DNA from: Ariolimax columbianus
Lineage: Eukaryota > Mollusca > Gastropoda > Stylommatophora > Arionidae
Length of the DNA stretch: 64,000 nt
Assembly: GCA_036924085.1 (NCBI GenBank)
Contig: JAVGWX010000005.1
Coordinates: 41,175,664 to 41,239,663, forward strand
Direction of reading: 5' to 3'
The notes below the pieces were generated by a model. The model saw only the letters and a list, made by a program, of their open reading frames with translations. It did not search any database and had not been told where the DNA came from. Both the position numbers and the translations under genes were made by a program. Every line of letters begins with the position of its first letter. Position 1 is the first letter of the stretch. Shown piece by piece: positions 47,646 through 58,907 of this stretch.

Positions 47646-49728
47646 GTTTCTGTTTCTAAGAATTGACATCACTGCAATCCAGGATACCCATAGGTGCTCA
47701 GTCTCTCTCAGCAAATGGCACAGGGTCTGGATGCTGATGGTTCCTGTAATTAATGTTGAAACAGCTGCCATCCACTCATACCTAAGCCATCCCTTCTGTA
47801 CCTTCTGAAGTCATGATGACTGCCCTTGTGAAAGAAGTCTCAGATATCCATCTCAGAGCTGACGTCACTGCTTCCATCTCCATTCTCAAACTGGAGGATG
47901 TTGACATGTATGACCCACTGTGCTGGGCAACCACCTGTCCTCTCCCTCTAACCGAGAAGCCCTGACATGATGTTCCACTGTGCAGTACTGATCCATCAGT
48001 GTATATGACGGCATCGCTGCCCTGTGTGTTCTTAGTTATCAGCTGATTCACTTCGTGCTCTGCTCTCCCGTTGCCCCATTCTCTGCATTCCTTGTCTAAG
48101 GTTATGATGACTCTCTGGTAATCTATCATTCTATCACCAGTGTGGACCCATTCTTCCCCTTTGGCTATCTTCTCAGCTGGGGTGACATGTCCGATTGTTT
48201 TCTCTACCTGTGTCATCCATGACGCCCCTCTCTTGATTCCTTGATGTCTCAGATACTACAGAGAGTGCCGCGTGTCATTGGTGACATGCATATAGGCAAG
48301 TTTATGTCACCGATAGCAATCCCAGAATGTGCCGCACCTTCATGACCGGGGCATCTCTAGTGCAGCCCAGAACTAGCCGCATACCTTCATTCTGGATGTG
48401 TTCCAGCCTTTCACGCTGTGTTTTTTATAGTGTGAGGATGCCCAGTACCTAACCATAACTGACAGCACAACCTGACAAAATAGGATGAACAGGAGGTGCT
48501 GTTCAAAGTTGGAAGCAGTCATAGTCTTGCGTAATCCTAGCCCTCACTTACATCTTTGTACGCTCTGGTCAACATGGCAATTATAGGAGAGACTGCGATT
48601 AAATGTCACTCCGAGGTATTTCAACCGGTCACACCTGTCAATGGCGCATCCATCAAATGTGATTCTGGGAGTAAAGCCTTTACAACAGAATCATTCAAAA
48701 AGCACCATATCATGCAGGTCTTGTTCGGAATGATCTTGGAGCTTGAATCGCCACACCCCTTAAATATTGCCTGCAATGTTTCCTGTATGTCTTTGGCTGT
48801 CTGAACCAGTCCTGTACGTCGGGATGTCGTCTGCAAATGTTAACGTTCACTCTGTCCCTATGGGTTGAATGTTGCCCACTTTTACTGTGCATATGTTGAA
48901 CAGCAGATGTAAGAGCGGAGACCCTTGAGGCAGTCCTGGGTGTATACGCCTCGGTTCTGATGTCCAAGATCCCACACATGGTGCAACTGTTCTTTCCATC
49001 AAGGCAGCTGATATCCAACTAACCAGCCCCGGGTCTTAAACCACACTGCTTCAGACATGTCATTTAAATCCCAAAATCAACACGGTTGTATGCATCTTCC
49101 AAGTCAAGTGCCACAGCAAATATTTCTTGCATTGACTGAAATCCCTCATACACATCATATACAAAAGTTCCAGCGTTATCCTAAATCTCCTTCACTGTTC
49201 TGTAGCTGCCCAGTGTATGGGTAAGATGTGCTTTCGTTCTAGGTAGGACATTATGTTACCTTCTCAAGCAATTTGTCATATATATTCTGTATGGTGATTA
49301 TTCAATAGCTACTGAGAAGTGTGGAGTCCTTACCACATTTAGGAAGCGGGCACAGGTAGTTATGAAGCCAGTCCTCAGGCCCAGATGCCTTCTCTATAGT
49401 GTCATTGAATTCGTTCACCATATTTCCTATCTCTGTCTTATCCAACTGCTTGATGTGGCAATACTGTACTCATCAGGACCTGGGGTGGTGTTTTTCCTGG
49501 TGCGTAGGATATTTGCTAAATCAGCCTCTTACCTGTTGGCCGTGTCTAATATGCATTTTCGAATTTCCTGACTGGCATCTCTATCACCTTTGTCTGTCTG
49601 GGCAACATATCGACTGAAAAAACCCACACCCTTCTCTTCATCTGTCTTTAGGGGAAATCATGTGGTGCCTTGAATGTTGGGGATAAGCTGGCTTGTGGTC
49701 TTTCCATCAAAAGATGGAATGGAAAAAC
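47646..49728 (-). mobile_element. RNase H LINE of a third lineage, inserted in CR1-like LINE
   Basis: Minus strand: RT N-terminal traces (about 49700-49050), SPLLFNICTVKVGN, FADDIPTYRTGSD (catalytic box near 48835), RCDRLKYLGVTFNRSLSYNCH, RERLEHIQNEGMRLVLGCTRDAPV. Then frame 48216-47782 has KGEEWVHTG, DAVIYTDGSVLHSGTSCQGFSV and LRMEMEAVTSALRWI (RNase H Asp and Glu). The 3' end is at about 47646 (LINE end CTTAGAAACAGAAACAG). AAGTCAGATT at 45875-45884 and 49729-49738 is its target-site duplication. Frameshifted. A second copy is at 61690-62800. Confidence 0.8.
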
Positions 49729-49738
49729 AAGTCAGATT

Positions 49739-50935
49739 TAGATAAAATTTGGAAGTAGTATGAGAGCTGGCAAATGCAGTTTAATGTACAGTCATCCACA
49801 TGGGCAGATCCAATATGGAACATAATTACAGAATAGGAGAGAACAATATTAGAATGATAGAAAAGGAAAGGGAACTATGGGTTATAATAAATCATACAGG
49901 TAGGGTGAGTGAGCAAGTCCAGCTAGCAGTGAAAAAGACAAATGCAATGTTAGGTATGATAAAAATAAATATGAAACATAGGAGCAAGGAAGTGATAGTC
50001 AAACTATATCTTCTTCTTCTTTGTCATTCGTTACCAAATTCCCACTATCAAGTCCTGAAAAGGGCATTGCATGTAACTGGATGTTGTTCTGAGAATGGAA
50101 TGTGCTGTGTCATTGTTTACAGCTCGACTGCAATATCCGTACCTTTCGGTTCTACATATCCCAACTTCAGCAGGCATTTTTGATACCGGGTTAACCTTCC
50201 CTCTTTGATCCCTTCTCCGTAGCCAGTGTGCTCTGTTACAGCCTGTTATTCAGGATCCTTGTTTGGAGGTGTAGAAGGATCTTGGTAGCTCTGGTTTTGA
50301 CACTAGCAGTCAATTTTGGGTCACTGACCGCTGTAGCTCATGCACTGCTCAGCATATTGATCTCGTTAAACTGCATAAAGCATTTAGATAGACCTAGATT
50401 GGAGTACTAAGTACTGTGTTCAGGTCTGGAGTCCTTATCGTAGAGAGAAAAATAAACCATACTGGAAAGGATACAAAGAAAAGCAACAAAATTGATAATG
50501 GGATTCCAAAATTATAGTTATGAGGAAAGACTCAGAAAAACTGGCCAACACTAAAACCATAGTGTCTAGAAAAGAGAAGAATTTGAGATGATTTAATAAA
50601 GATTTGTAAGAATAGTAAGATATTCTACGGAAAGGATAAATTAGACTATAACATGTTTTTTTCTTCAAAATACAGCCTCCTACAAGACGAGGGCACAGTC
50701 ACAAATGAATTAAATCTAAAGAAAGGAAAGATACCAGTTACCAGCAAATATTTTTTTAGTCAGAATGCTTAAAATGCATTGCCGCAGGAAATAGTGGAGG
50801 CTTGGTCAATTAATTAATTCAAAAATAGATTGGATGCACATACCTTTTAGATGTGAAGCAAAATCTAAAAGACACTAACTGGTTCTATACATAGTACATA
50901 CTAAATACTTAACTGCGTTCCAGACGTTGAGTTAA
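49739..50935 (+). mobile_element. CR1-like LINE, downstream piece
   Basis: Picks up the element broken at 45884: DLDKIWK, ELANAVxCTVIHMGRSNMEHNYRIGENNIRMIEKERELWVIINHTG, MLGMIKINMKHRSKEVIVKLY. A SINE interrupts it at 50010, then RPRLEY, VQVWSPYR, ATKLIMGFQNYS and the non-coding 3' end with GACGTTGAGTTAA at about 50930. Confidence 0.8.
50010..50366 (-). mobile_element. SINE family D, copy 3, nested in CR1-like LINE
   Basis: Reverse complement of the 34180 copy, the most diverged of the three. The tail complement is CTTCTTCTTCTTTGTCATTCG, and the far end is CAGCATATTGATCTCG. It splits the KLYKAL block of the CR1 RT (CAAACTATAT before, TAAACTGCATA after: a decayed target-site duplication). Confidence 0.85.
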
Positions 50936-51960
<1,025 letters not shown>

Positions 51961-51964
51961 CTGC

Positions 51965-53664
51965 CCGTCAATCGAACTGTATAGTATGTACAAAAACAAC
52001 ATCAGTTTCTTCTTTTTCTTTGCGTTCGGTTTCGTATGCTCGTTTTATGCCACTAGATGGGCCGCCTCCATGAAGGGGCACGTCAGTCGCAGGTCCTCGA
52101 TGGGTGTTTTTGTCTTGTATGTTTCTTTCCTCGGGCCAGGTCTTCTCACCGGAGCCTTGGTGTAGTGGATATGTTTGCAGGATGTGTTCTGGGGTCCTCT
52201 CTGACAATGACATGTGCATTGTTCTGCTTTCATTTAATGCAAGTGTGCATTTAGTCTGCAATGACCTGTTCTGAGGCACGAAATTGTGGTAGGCTGTTTC
52301 CTATTCAGTCTATTGATTGGGTCCTGTGTATATTTGCTGTTTGTTCTCTCTTTCCACTGTTCATATTTTTTTCGGATGTGTGCCTTGACTTCTGGTAGTG
52401 ACACTGAGTAGGTGAATTGTTCTCTTTGTCCTCCTTCCCTGGCCAGTCTGTCCGCCCATTCATTCTCAGGTATGCCACAGTGAGTTGGAATCCACTGGAG
52501 GGTGATTTTTATTGTGGTCTGAAAGTTTGTTTAGCTGGCAAATCAATTCCCTCTCCATACTATCTCGTGGCTCTCTTTGTGTGGTCTGCAAAATTTCCAG
52601 GCAGTCACACAAAAACACTATTCTGTAATCCAATAACCCCTTTTCATCCATTAGTTTGACTGCTTCAATTATTGAATGTTGCTCTGTTCTTAGATTTGTC
52701 GAGGACTCCCAGGCAGCCCTTGCTTTTCCTATAACGGTTCCATCCTGTAGAAGTATGACGAGTCCCGCCCCACCCTTCCTCAATGCTTCCTCTTATGATC
52801 CATCTGTGTAGACGTGCGTCCACACGGGTTGAGGATAGGCGTCTCCAATATGCTTTAGGGTTGTTTTTTCTCTCAATGCATGGTCTGTTTTCTTCCCCTT
52901 TTCTATCGATGCCAGGTAGTTTTTCGTCCACCGTGAAGTTGGACTGTTGGTCTGTATTTTCATATACCTACCTGTATCATTTTCCATGTCGTTGGACATT
53001 TTGATATGATGTCACTGTTCCTGGCTGAAAGGGCTATTGATAGATGATTGAAGCTTGTTCTTTTTTATGCGGTTTTTTTTTTGGTTAATGCATTCACTTT
53101 TCCCTGCATTGTATGTTTATTCGTGCGCTTGTATTTTTCTGTCAGGTTTAGTATTTTTCCTTCTCTGCGCTCACTGAGGCTCTGAAGGCCTGCTACCGCT
53201 TAGAGTTCTCTGATTGGGCTTCTCAGACCTCCGGTAATAATTTTGAGTCCGGTATTCTGTGCCCTATCTAATTTCTGTAGGTTGGTCTTTGCGGCACCCA
53301 TACCATATTCAGTGTTGGTCGTACATATTCAGTGTAGACTTGTCTGACTGTGTTTGCATCTGCGCCCCAATTTGTCCCTGCCAGTTTTTTCATCCGCCTT
53401 AGTCTAATGTCGCTTTCTTTTGAGTATCCTTTATGTCTGGGCCCCGTGTTAATCTTTTGTCATATCTCATTCCTAGGTATGTCGTCTTTAGGAAGTAGGC
53501 TGTTTTCTAAATATAGGTCGACCTGCTGTGGCTTTGTAGAGAGCAAGAAGAGTGTTGGGAGTATCTTGCTTTTGTTTATTGTGACACCCAACGAGTCTGC
53601 CCATTTCTTTACTGCATTAATTGCTTCCTGTATTCTTGCTTTTGCAGTTCCAATGGGTCCATAT
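51965..53664 (-). mobile_element. RNase H LINE (fourth lineage), RT end to C-terminus
   Basis: Minus strand from 53664: IWTHWNCKSKNTG (just after the catalytic box), VTINKSKILPTLF, IRLRRMKKLAGTNWGADANTVRQVYTEYVRPTL. Then the linker, VWTHVYTDGS with an RNase H Asp (52790-52820), LRKGGAGLVILLQDGT and RTEQHSIIEAVKLM (Glu; 52700), FLCDCLEIL, and a C-terminal finger remnant RTPEHILQTYPLH (52190). The rest of its RT is at 54656-55330; a + strand LINE separates them. Frameshifted, dead. Confidence 0.75.
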
Positions 53665-53668
53665 GGTC

Positions 53669-54651
53669 TTTACCGCTGCAGTTACCTCTTCCTTCGTTAA
53701 AGTGGTAAAGACATTGAGAAGAGGGAAGGCGGCCGGTGTGGACAATATACCAGCAGAGCTCTTACAGGCAGGTGAAGAGGTAGTGGTGGAAGGCCTGACA
53801 CACATCTGGAACAAAATATGGGCGACAGGAAACTGGCCGGACTTATGGACGAAATCAATGGTTATACCGTTACATAAGTCTGGAAGCCTAAAGCTGTGCC
53901 AAAATTACAGAACAATAAGCCTCATCAGCCACCATAACAAGGTCATGCTTAGACTAATCTTCGGACGATTGAAACTCCAAGCAGAGAAAATCATTGCCGA
54001 GGAGCAAGCAGGGTTCAGACAGAGAAAACGCGCTACAGTGGTTGACCGTTTTAAATATCTAGGGTCGATTGTCAGTGATGAAGGATCAAAATGTGAGGTG
54101 TTGGCCAGAACAGCACAGACAATAGCTTGACAAAATCTGGCAAGATCAACGGTTAGCACTAAGCACGAAAATCAGATTAATGCGTACACTAGTCCTGTCA
54201 CTATTCTTCTATGCGTGTGAGACATGGACAGTTACAGCTGACCTTCAACGAAGGATACAGGCCTTGGAGTTTAGATGTTTCCGAAGACTTTTAAATGTCA
54301 CATACAAAGATCGAGCTACAAATGAGGAAATATGAAATAGAATTACAACAGCAATAGGGCCTTTTGAAGACCTCTTGGCAACTCAAAAAAAGAAAACTTA
54401 CTTGGTACGGTCACATATCGAGATCAAATGGTCTTGCAAATACAATCCTCCACGGAAAGGTGCATGGCAGACGACGAAGAGGCCGTCCCAAAAAGAGATG
54501 GGAGGACAACATAAAAGAATGGACCAATCTCCGACCAGAAGAGTCACAGGCAGCGGCCACTGACAGAGAAGGGTGGCGTGGCGTTGTGAGGATATCTTCA
54601 CGTGTGCCCCAACGACCTCATCGGTTACGGGATGACCTGACCTGACCTTCA
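53669..54651 (+). mobile_element. Endonuclease/RT LINE copy inserted into an RT catalytic site
   Basis: Frame 53621-54130 includes LRRGKAAGVDNIPAELLQAGEEVVVEGLTHIWNKIW, CQNYRTISLIS and IIAEEQAGFRQ. It then jumps to VDRFKYLGSIVSDEGSK, so the catalytic palm is deleted. After frameshifts come LFFYACETWT, RIQALEFRCFRRLLNVTYKD, TWYGHISRSNGLANTILHGK, RRRGRPKKRWEDNIKEW and VPQRPHRLRDD at the end. The left edge is within the host sequence GGTCCATATGGTC; the 4-bp GGTC is repeated at 54652-54655. Confidence 0.8.
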
Positions 54652-54655
54652 GGTC

Positions 54656-55330
54656 AGGTCGTCCGCATGGAGTGCTTTGTGGGTGTGTGGTCTAAAGTGG
54701 TTTGGCAGATCATTAATGGATATGATAAACAAGGTAGGGGATAGTGATTCTCCCTGGGGAACCCCCTCATGTAGTTTGACCATTTTGCTCTTGTGTTCTT
54801 CGAGCCTGACTCTCCCCCATCGTGAGTGGAGGTAGTCTATGATCCAGTCAAGAAGTTTCCTCCTTATCCGCAGCCCGCTAGTTTTATCATTAGGCCTTTC
54901 TTCCAGACTTTATCGAAAGCTTTAATCAAAGAAGGTGGACAATAGTTTGCATTTCCTCTGCAAGGCATCTTCGATTTCTTGTCTGGTCATCCGCACTCCT
55001 GTATTTTCTATAGCCATACTGGCAGTTGTCTAGGATTTTGTTTTTCTCAAGGAAAGTTAGCATCCTATTGTTCACCAGCCTTTCCATTGTTTTTCCCAAA
55101 AAACTAAGGAGGCTGATTGGACGGTAGCTTGTTTTGTTTTCTTTTGGTTTTCCCTTCTTGAGTATTGGGATTATTTCTGCCTCATTTCATTCTTTTGGGA
55201 ACAATCCATGAGCCCACTATTGGTTTATCAGGTCTAGGAATCGCTTTCTGCCTATTGGTTCCAAGTGTGTTATTTCATTTGTTATCGCGTCGGGTACAGG
55301 TGCCGTTTTCATCTAAGTTTTTCTATCTGC
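54656..55330 (-). mobile_element. RNase H LINE (fourth lineage), RT N-terminal part
   Basis: Minus strand: TAPVPDAITNEI, AEIIPILKKGKPKENKTSYRPISLLSFLGKTMERLVNNRML, NCQYGYRKYRSADDQ, GVPQGESLSPTLFIISINDLPNHF and THKALHADDL. HADD is this copy's version of the YADD catalytic box, and the break falls immediately after it (GCGGACGACCTGACC). Joining to 53664 restores the expected DLTIWT. Confidence 0.8.
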
Positions 55331-55334
55331 GGTT

Positions 55335-56620
55335 GGTTTTTGTGCCTCCTCGGGTCGTAGGTTAGTCCATTCATAGATATTGTCTTTCCATAGTTATCTC
55401 GGACGTCATCGCCTTCGCTTTCCCTGTAGTATGGTATTTGCAAGTTCATTGGTCCTCGAGACGTAGCCATACCAAGCCAACTGTCGTCATTTGATTTTTG
55501 TGAGGAGGTAGTCATACAGCTCACTTGCATTCTCGATTCTACGTCGTACTTCATAATTTTTTATATGGTTTTTGTAGGTGATATGTAGGAGTCTTCTAAA
55601 ACATCGCATCTCCGTGGCCTGGATTCTTCTCTGTAGATCCATGTTGTGCTTACGAATAGGAATATCCAAAGAACCAGTGAGCGCCTTAGTCTGACCTTTA
55701 TAGCGAGGGAGAGTCGTTTATCTTTCCATATACGTTTCAATCGAGCAAGCGCTGCTGTTGTTTGTGCTTTTCTGGCTATTCTGATGTTGATCCCTTATTA
55801 CTGATTGCTGAGCCCAGATATTTGAAACGGTTCACTGTTAGAAGGTCCTGTCCATTTGCTTTGATCACAACGTTGATTCGTTCACTGCTGCGGGTCATCA
55901 ACTTTATCTTTTCTACGTTTATCTCCATGCCATAACTCAGTGTTGTTACATCCAGTCTTCGGATCAATTTTCAAAGTTCTGTCTCCGTACTCGCCAGCCC
56001 GTCAATGTCATCCGCAAAGCGTAAGTTGGTCATTGTTCTGTCCCTCTATCCTTACGGTGCCAACATGATCTTCAATGACATCACTCATAATTCTTTCTCA
56101 GAATATATTGAAGAGTGTCGGGGAGAGTAAACATCCTTGTCTTACGCTGACGGATGTGCGGAACCATTCACCCGTTTTCTATCCACAAAGTCTGTGCTTG
56201 TTGCCTTATCATAGAGATTCTCGATAACTCTCACAATGTTGCTGTTGATGTTATATATCTTCATTGTTGCCCATAGAGCATCATGCCAGACTATAAAACG
56301 CCTTTTTAAAGTCAACAAACACATGGTATAGGTGTTGTTGGTGTTCCAAAAACTTACCTTTTAGTATTCGAAAATTGAAGATCTGCTCGGAGGTGCTTCT
56401 TCCGGTTCGAAACCCCACCTGTTCTTCGGCAATGATGTTCTCGGCTTGAGGAATCAGTATATCGAGAATTACCCTGCGTAAGACTTTGCTAGGGTAGCTA
56501 ATGAGGCTTATTGTTCTATAGTTTTGACAAAGCCTAAAGTTTCCTGACTTAGGTATACAATGGAGTAGCGACGGTCAAAGGCCTCAAGAGCGCATTCGGT
56601 AGGCTGGCAACAACAAAATT
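55335..56620 (-). mobile_element. Endonuclease/RT LINE, RT and C-terminus, same family as 53669
   Basis: Minus strand: CQNYRTISLIS and NIIAEEQVGFRTGRSTSEQIFNFRIL (about 56540-56390), HVFVDFKKAF-like, HDALWATMKIYNINSNIVRVIENLYDKATS, VRQGCLLSPTLFNIF, a decayed FADD region, INVEKIKLMTRSSERINVVIKANGQDLLTVNRFKYLGSAIS. Then LTGSLDIPI, DLQRRIQATEMRCFRRLLHITYKNHIKN and LAWYGYVSRTNELANT. It shows the palm that the 53669 copy lost, but has frameshifts of its own. Confidence 0.8.
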
Positions 56621-56821
56621 TGCAATTTACTTTCTATCCTTCGTGATACTTTTTAGTGGCAAATGTTAGGTACCTACTAGATTAACAGTTAACTTAACAT
56701 GACCGTCAGTTTTGGTAAGACTAATGTTAAATACAAAACAAGTTTAAAATTAGGATTGTTTTTGTGCCCTGAACAATAGGCTAACGGAAAAAAATTATAA
56801 TTATAATAATCATTTTACAAT

Positions 56822-56926
56822 TTACAAGAGATTAATTTTCTTGGCTTTAACGGCAGCAACTGCATCAATAACATCCTCAAAGTCTGTTTTCTCCAGCGCC
56901 TCGCTCTCTCTCAATACTAAGTAGTG
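56822..56926 (-). CDS. Putative 3'-terminal coding exon of an unrecognised host gene
   Basis: After a minus-strand acceptor (CATTGTTGGGTTTTCTAG) a frame of 34 codons runs to TAA: HYLVLRESEALEKTDFEDVI, then DAVAAVKAKKINLL. The other two frames hit stops. The composition (acidic/Lys helix ending KKINLL) looks like a real protein C-terminus and unlike nearby LINE sequence. I do not recognise the family, and upstream exons were not seen in the 7 kb to the right, which is mostly transposon. The short open frame keeps confidence moderate. Confidence 0.4.
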   Translation of the reverse strand, partial: HYLVLRESEALEKTDFEDVIDAVAAVKAKKINLL

Positions 56927-57384
56927 CTAGAAAACCCAACAATGTCCAATTGACGCTCACAAGTATGAGAGTATTAACTTTAATTTGCTGAATTATCTTT
57001 CATAGCTAGCTATGGACTCCGAAATCGTTAAAAGTGTGCAGAGTGTTCCATAGATTTGAAAAACATCTTCGCCTTAACAGATGATAAAATTATGACGTTC
57101 CAATGGAGTAGTTAGAGTATGTCAAGACGACTAATCAGCAACATCCAACAGTCGTTAATCTCAGTAAAGACACTCATATCAATCAACATTAGTGTCATTA
57201 CAAATTCTGAGATTAAGTTAATTTTGTCTGAGAAGATCCATATGTTGATTGCCGATTCGAATAAGATTTGTCATGGGAAATTATCGTTTCACTTCACATC
57301 ATGTACAAATTGTATTTGAAATTTGTTGTTCAAATTTGAAAATTGTAATAATTTATTATGTGCAATGAAGAATTTTCAAAACAA
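56927..57384. other. No gene recognised; likely intron
   Basis: AT-rich, with a 66-aa + strand ORF that looks random. It ends at the LINE fragment to the right. Confidence 0.45.
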
Positions 57385-57925
57385 ACAAAAAATGGTCTTC
57401 AACAAGGAAGTAATAATAGCTGTCCATCGTTGTCGATGAGGACCCCGACATCATCCTTGTCACAGATTTCCCTGTTTGGTGTGGGTGCGCATGTGGCTGA
57501 AAAGACCAATGCGGATACACAAACATCTGCTGAATGACGGGCACACGATGTAAGTAGAAGATGGTGCTGCTCGTGATTTCCTGGTCTCGCGTCTGCTCTG
57601 TGCTTTCACAACACGGTGGTTCTCGCTGCTAGCTACGCCCGCTTTGGCTGCGCTTCTCAGTCAGGTCTGTTTTTGCGCATGACATTCACAGGATGTAACA
57701 TATGGCAACTTTTCAGTGAGTCCCTCAGGCTCTTTAAAACATTTCTTTGTGCCCTCTTTCTCGCGCCATCTCTCTCTCATTGACTTCCTTGGGAGCCGTT
57801 CGTCTGACATACGGACAAGCTGTCCGGCCTATCCTAGCATGGATGCTGGGCATGTCAGCCCTCGAAAGAACTTCGATGTCAGTGACACGATCATGCCATC
57901 GACAAGGAGGTGTGTCTTGTTAATT
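57385..57925 (-). mobile_element. RTE-like LINE, 3' end with C-terminal zinc finger
   Basis: Minus strand: RRTAPKEVN-like, KKCFKEPEGLTEK (compare KKCFKDSLRDSL at 1500), then CPSFSRCLCIRIGLFSHMRTHTKQGNL in the appropriate frame, the same C2H2-type terminus as 1712-1770. The 3' tail is GGTCCTCATCGACAACGATGG. This is a second copy of the 100-1916 family. Confidence 0.7.
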
Positions 57926-58044
57926 GACTAATTTAACGTAACTCTAACTGCCATGGTCTAACCCTGATTTCGGTCATTAATTCTCTTTTCACACCCAACA
58001 TTTTTAATACGTACAAATTTGTTTTCTTCTCTTTCCAAGAAATG

Positions 58045-58894
58045 CGACCCTTCTTCTTCTTTGCGTGCATGATCTTATGGTCTGCATGCCAGACGCCTTA
58101 ATGAAGTCTGAAGTCTTCACCAGGTCGGAGCGGCTGCCCCACAGCTTTTGTCTCAGCTTCGCACCCTCTGGTCAGGTCTGGCATCTCATTTTCCCATAGA
58201 TTGGGCATTCCTGTAGAATATGCTCAGGGTTCTGGCATCCTGTTTCACATCAGCACACATCGGCGTGTGAGATCTTTAGTCGATATAGATGTTCTAGTAG
58301 TCTGCAGTGTCTAGTTCTCGTGCGAAATATGGTAGTTTGTTGATTTCTTTTGAGTTGGTGAATTGGGTCTAGTGTACTGCTTTGTTTCTGTCTTCTCTCC
58401 ATTTGTGTTTATACTGATTTCTGATGATGTTCTTGATTTCTCTGTATGGTACTCGGTGATGAAATTGTGCCTTTTTGGGGCCATCTTTTACCAGAGCATC
58501 AGCTCTTTCGTTTCCCGTGATTCCGCAATGGCAGGGTAGCCACTGAAGGCTATTGTTGAGGATCTCTGGAGTTTTTCTAGTTCTGCTCTGATAACAGTGG
58601 TTCGTTGTTTGTTTTTTGTATTGTCTCTAATATTATTCTGCAGTCCGTGAATACAACTATTGTTGTTGGAGGTTGCCTTTCTGTTTGAAGTATTCTCAGT
58701 CCTCGCAGGAGGGCCACCGATTTTGCTTTGAGGTTTGTGGACAACTTTCATGTTGGGAGGGCTTCTTCTGTTATATTTCCGCTTTTGTGTCTTATGAATA
58801 TGCCTCCTCCCCCGTTTCGGCCTGCCCCCTCTGCTGAACCATCTATGTACACCTGTGTCCATTTATTCATTTCGAAGGCTTCAATACTCTTTTC
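58045..58894 (-). mobile_element. RNase H LINE (fifth lineage), RNase H and C-terminus
   Basis: Minus strand: AFEMNKWTQVYIDGSAEGAGRNGGGGIFI (RNase H Asp), SVALLRGLRIL, TIVVFTDCRIIL (Asp), LEKLQRSSTIAFSGYPAIAESRETKELMLW. Then RTRHCRLLEHLYRLKISHAD, a finger CETGCQNPEHILQECPIYG, and a tail CACGCAAAGAAGAAGAAG at 58045. The region N-terminal to RNase H is replaced by another element (see 61047). Confidence 0.7.
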
Positions 58895-58907
58895 CAACTT
58901 GTTATTC

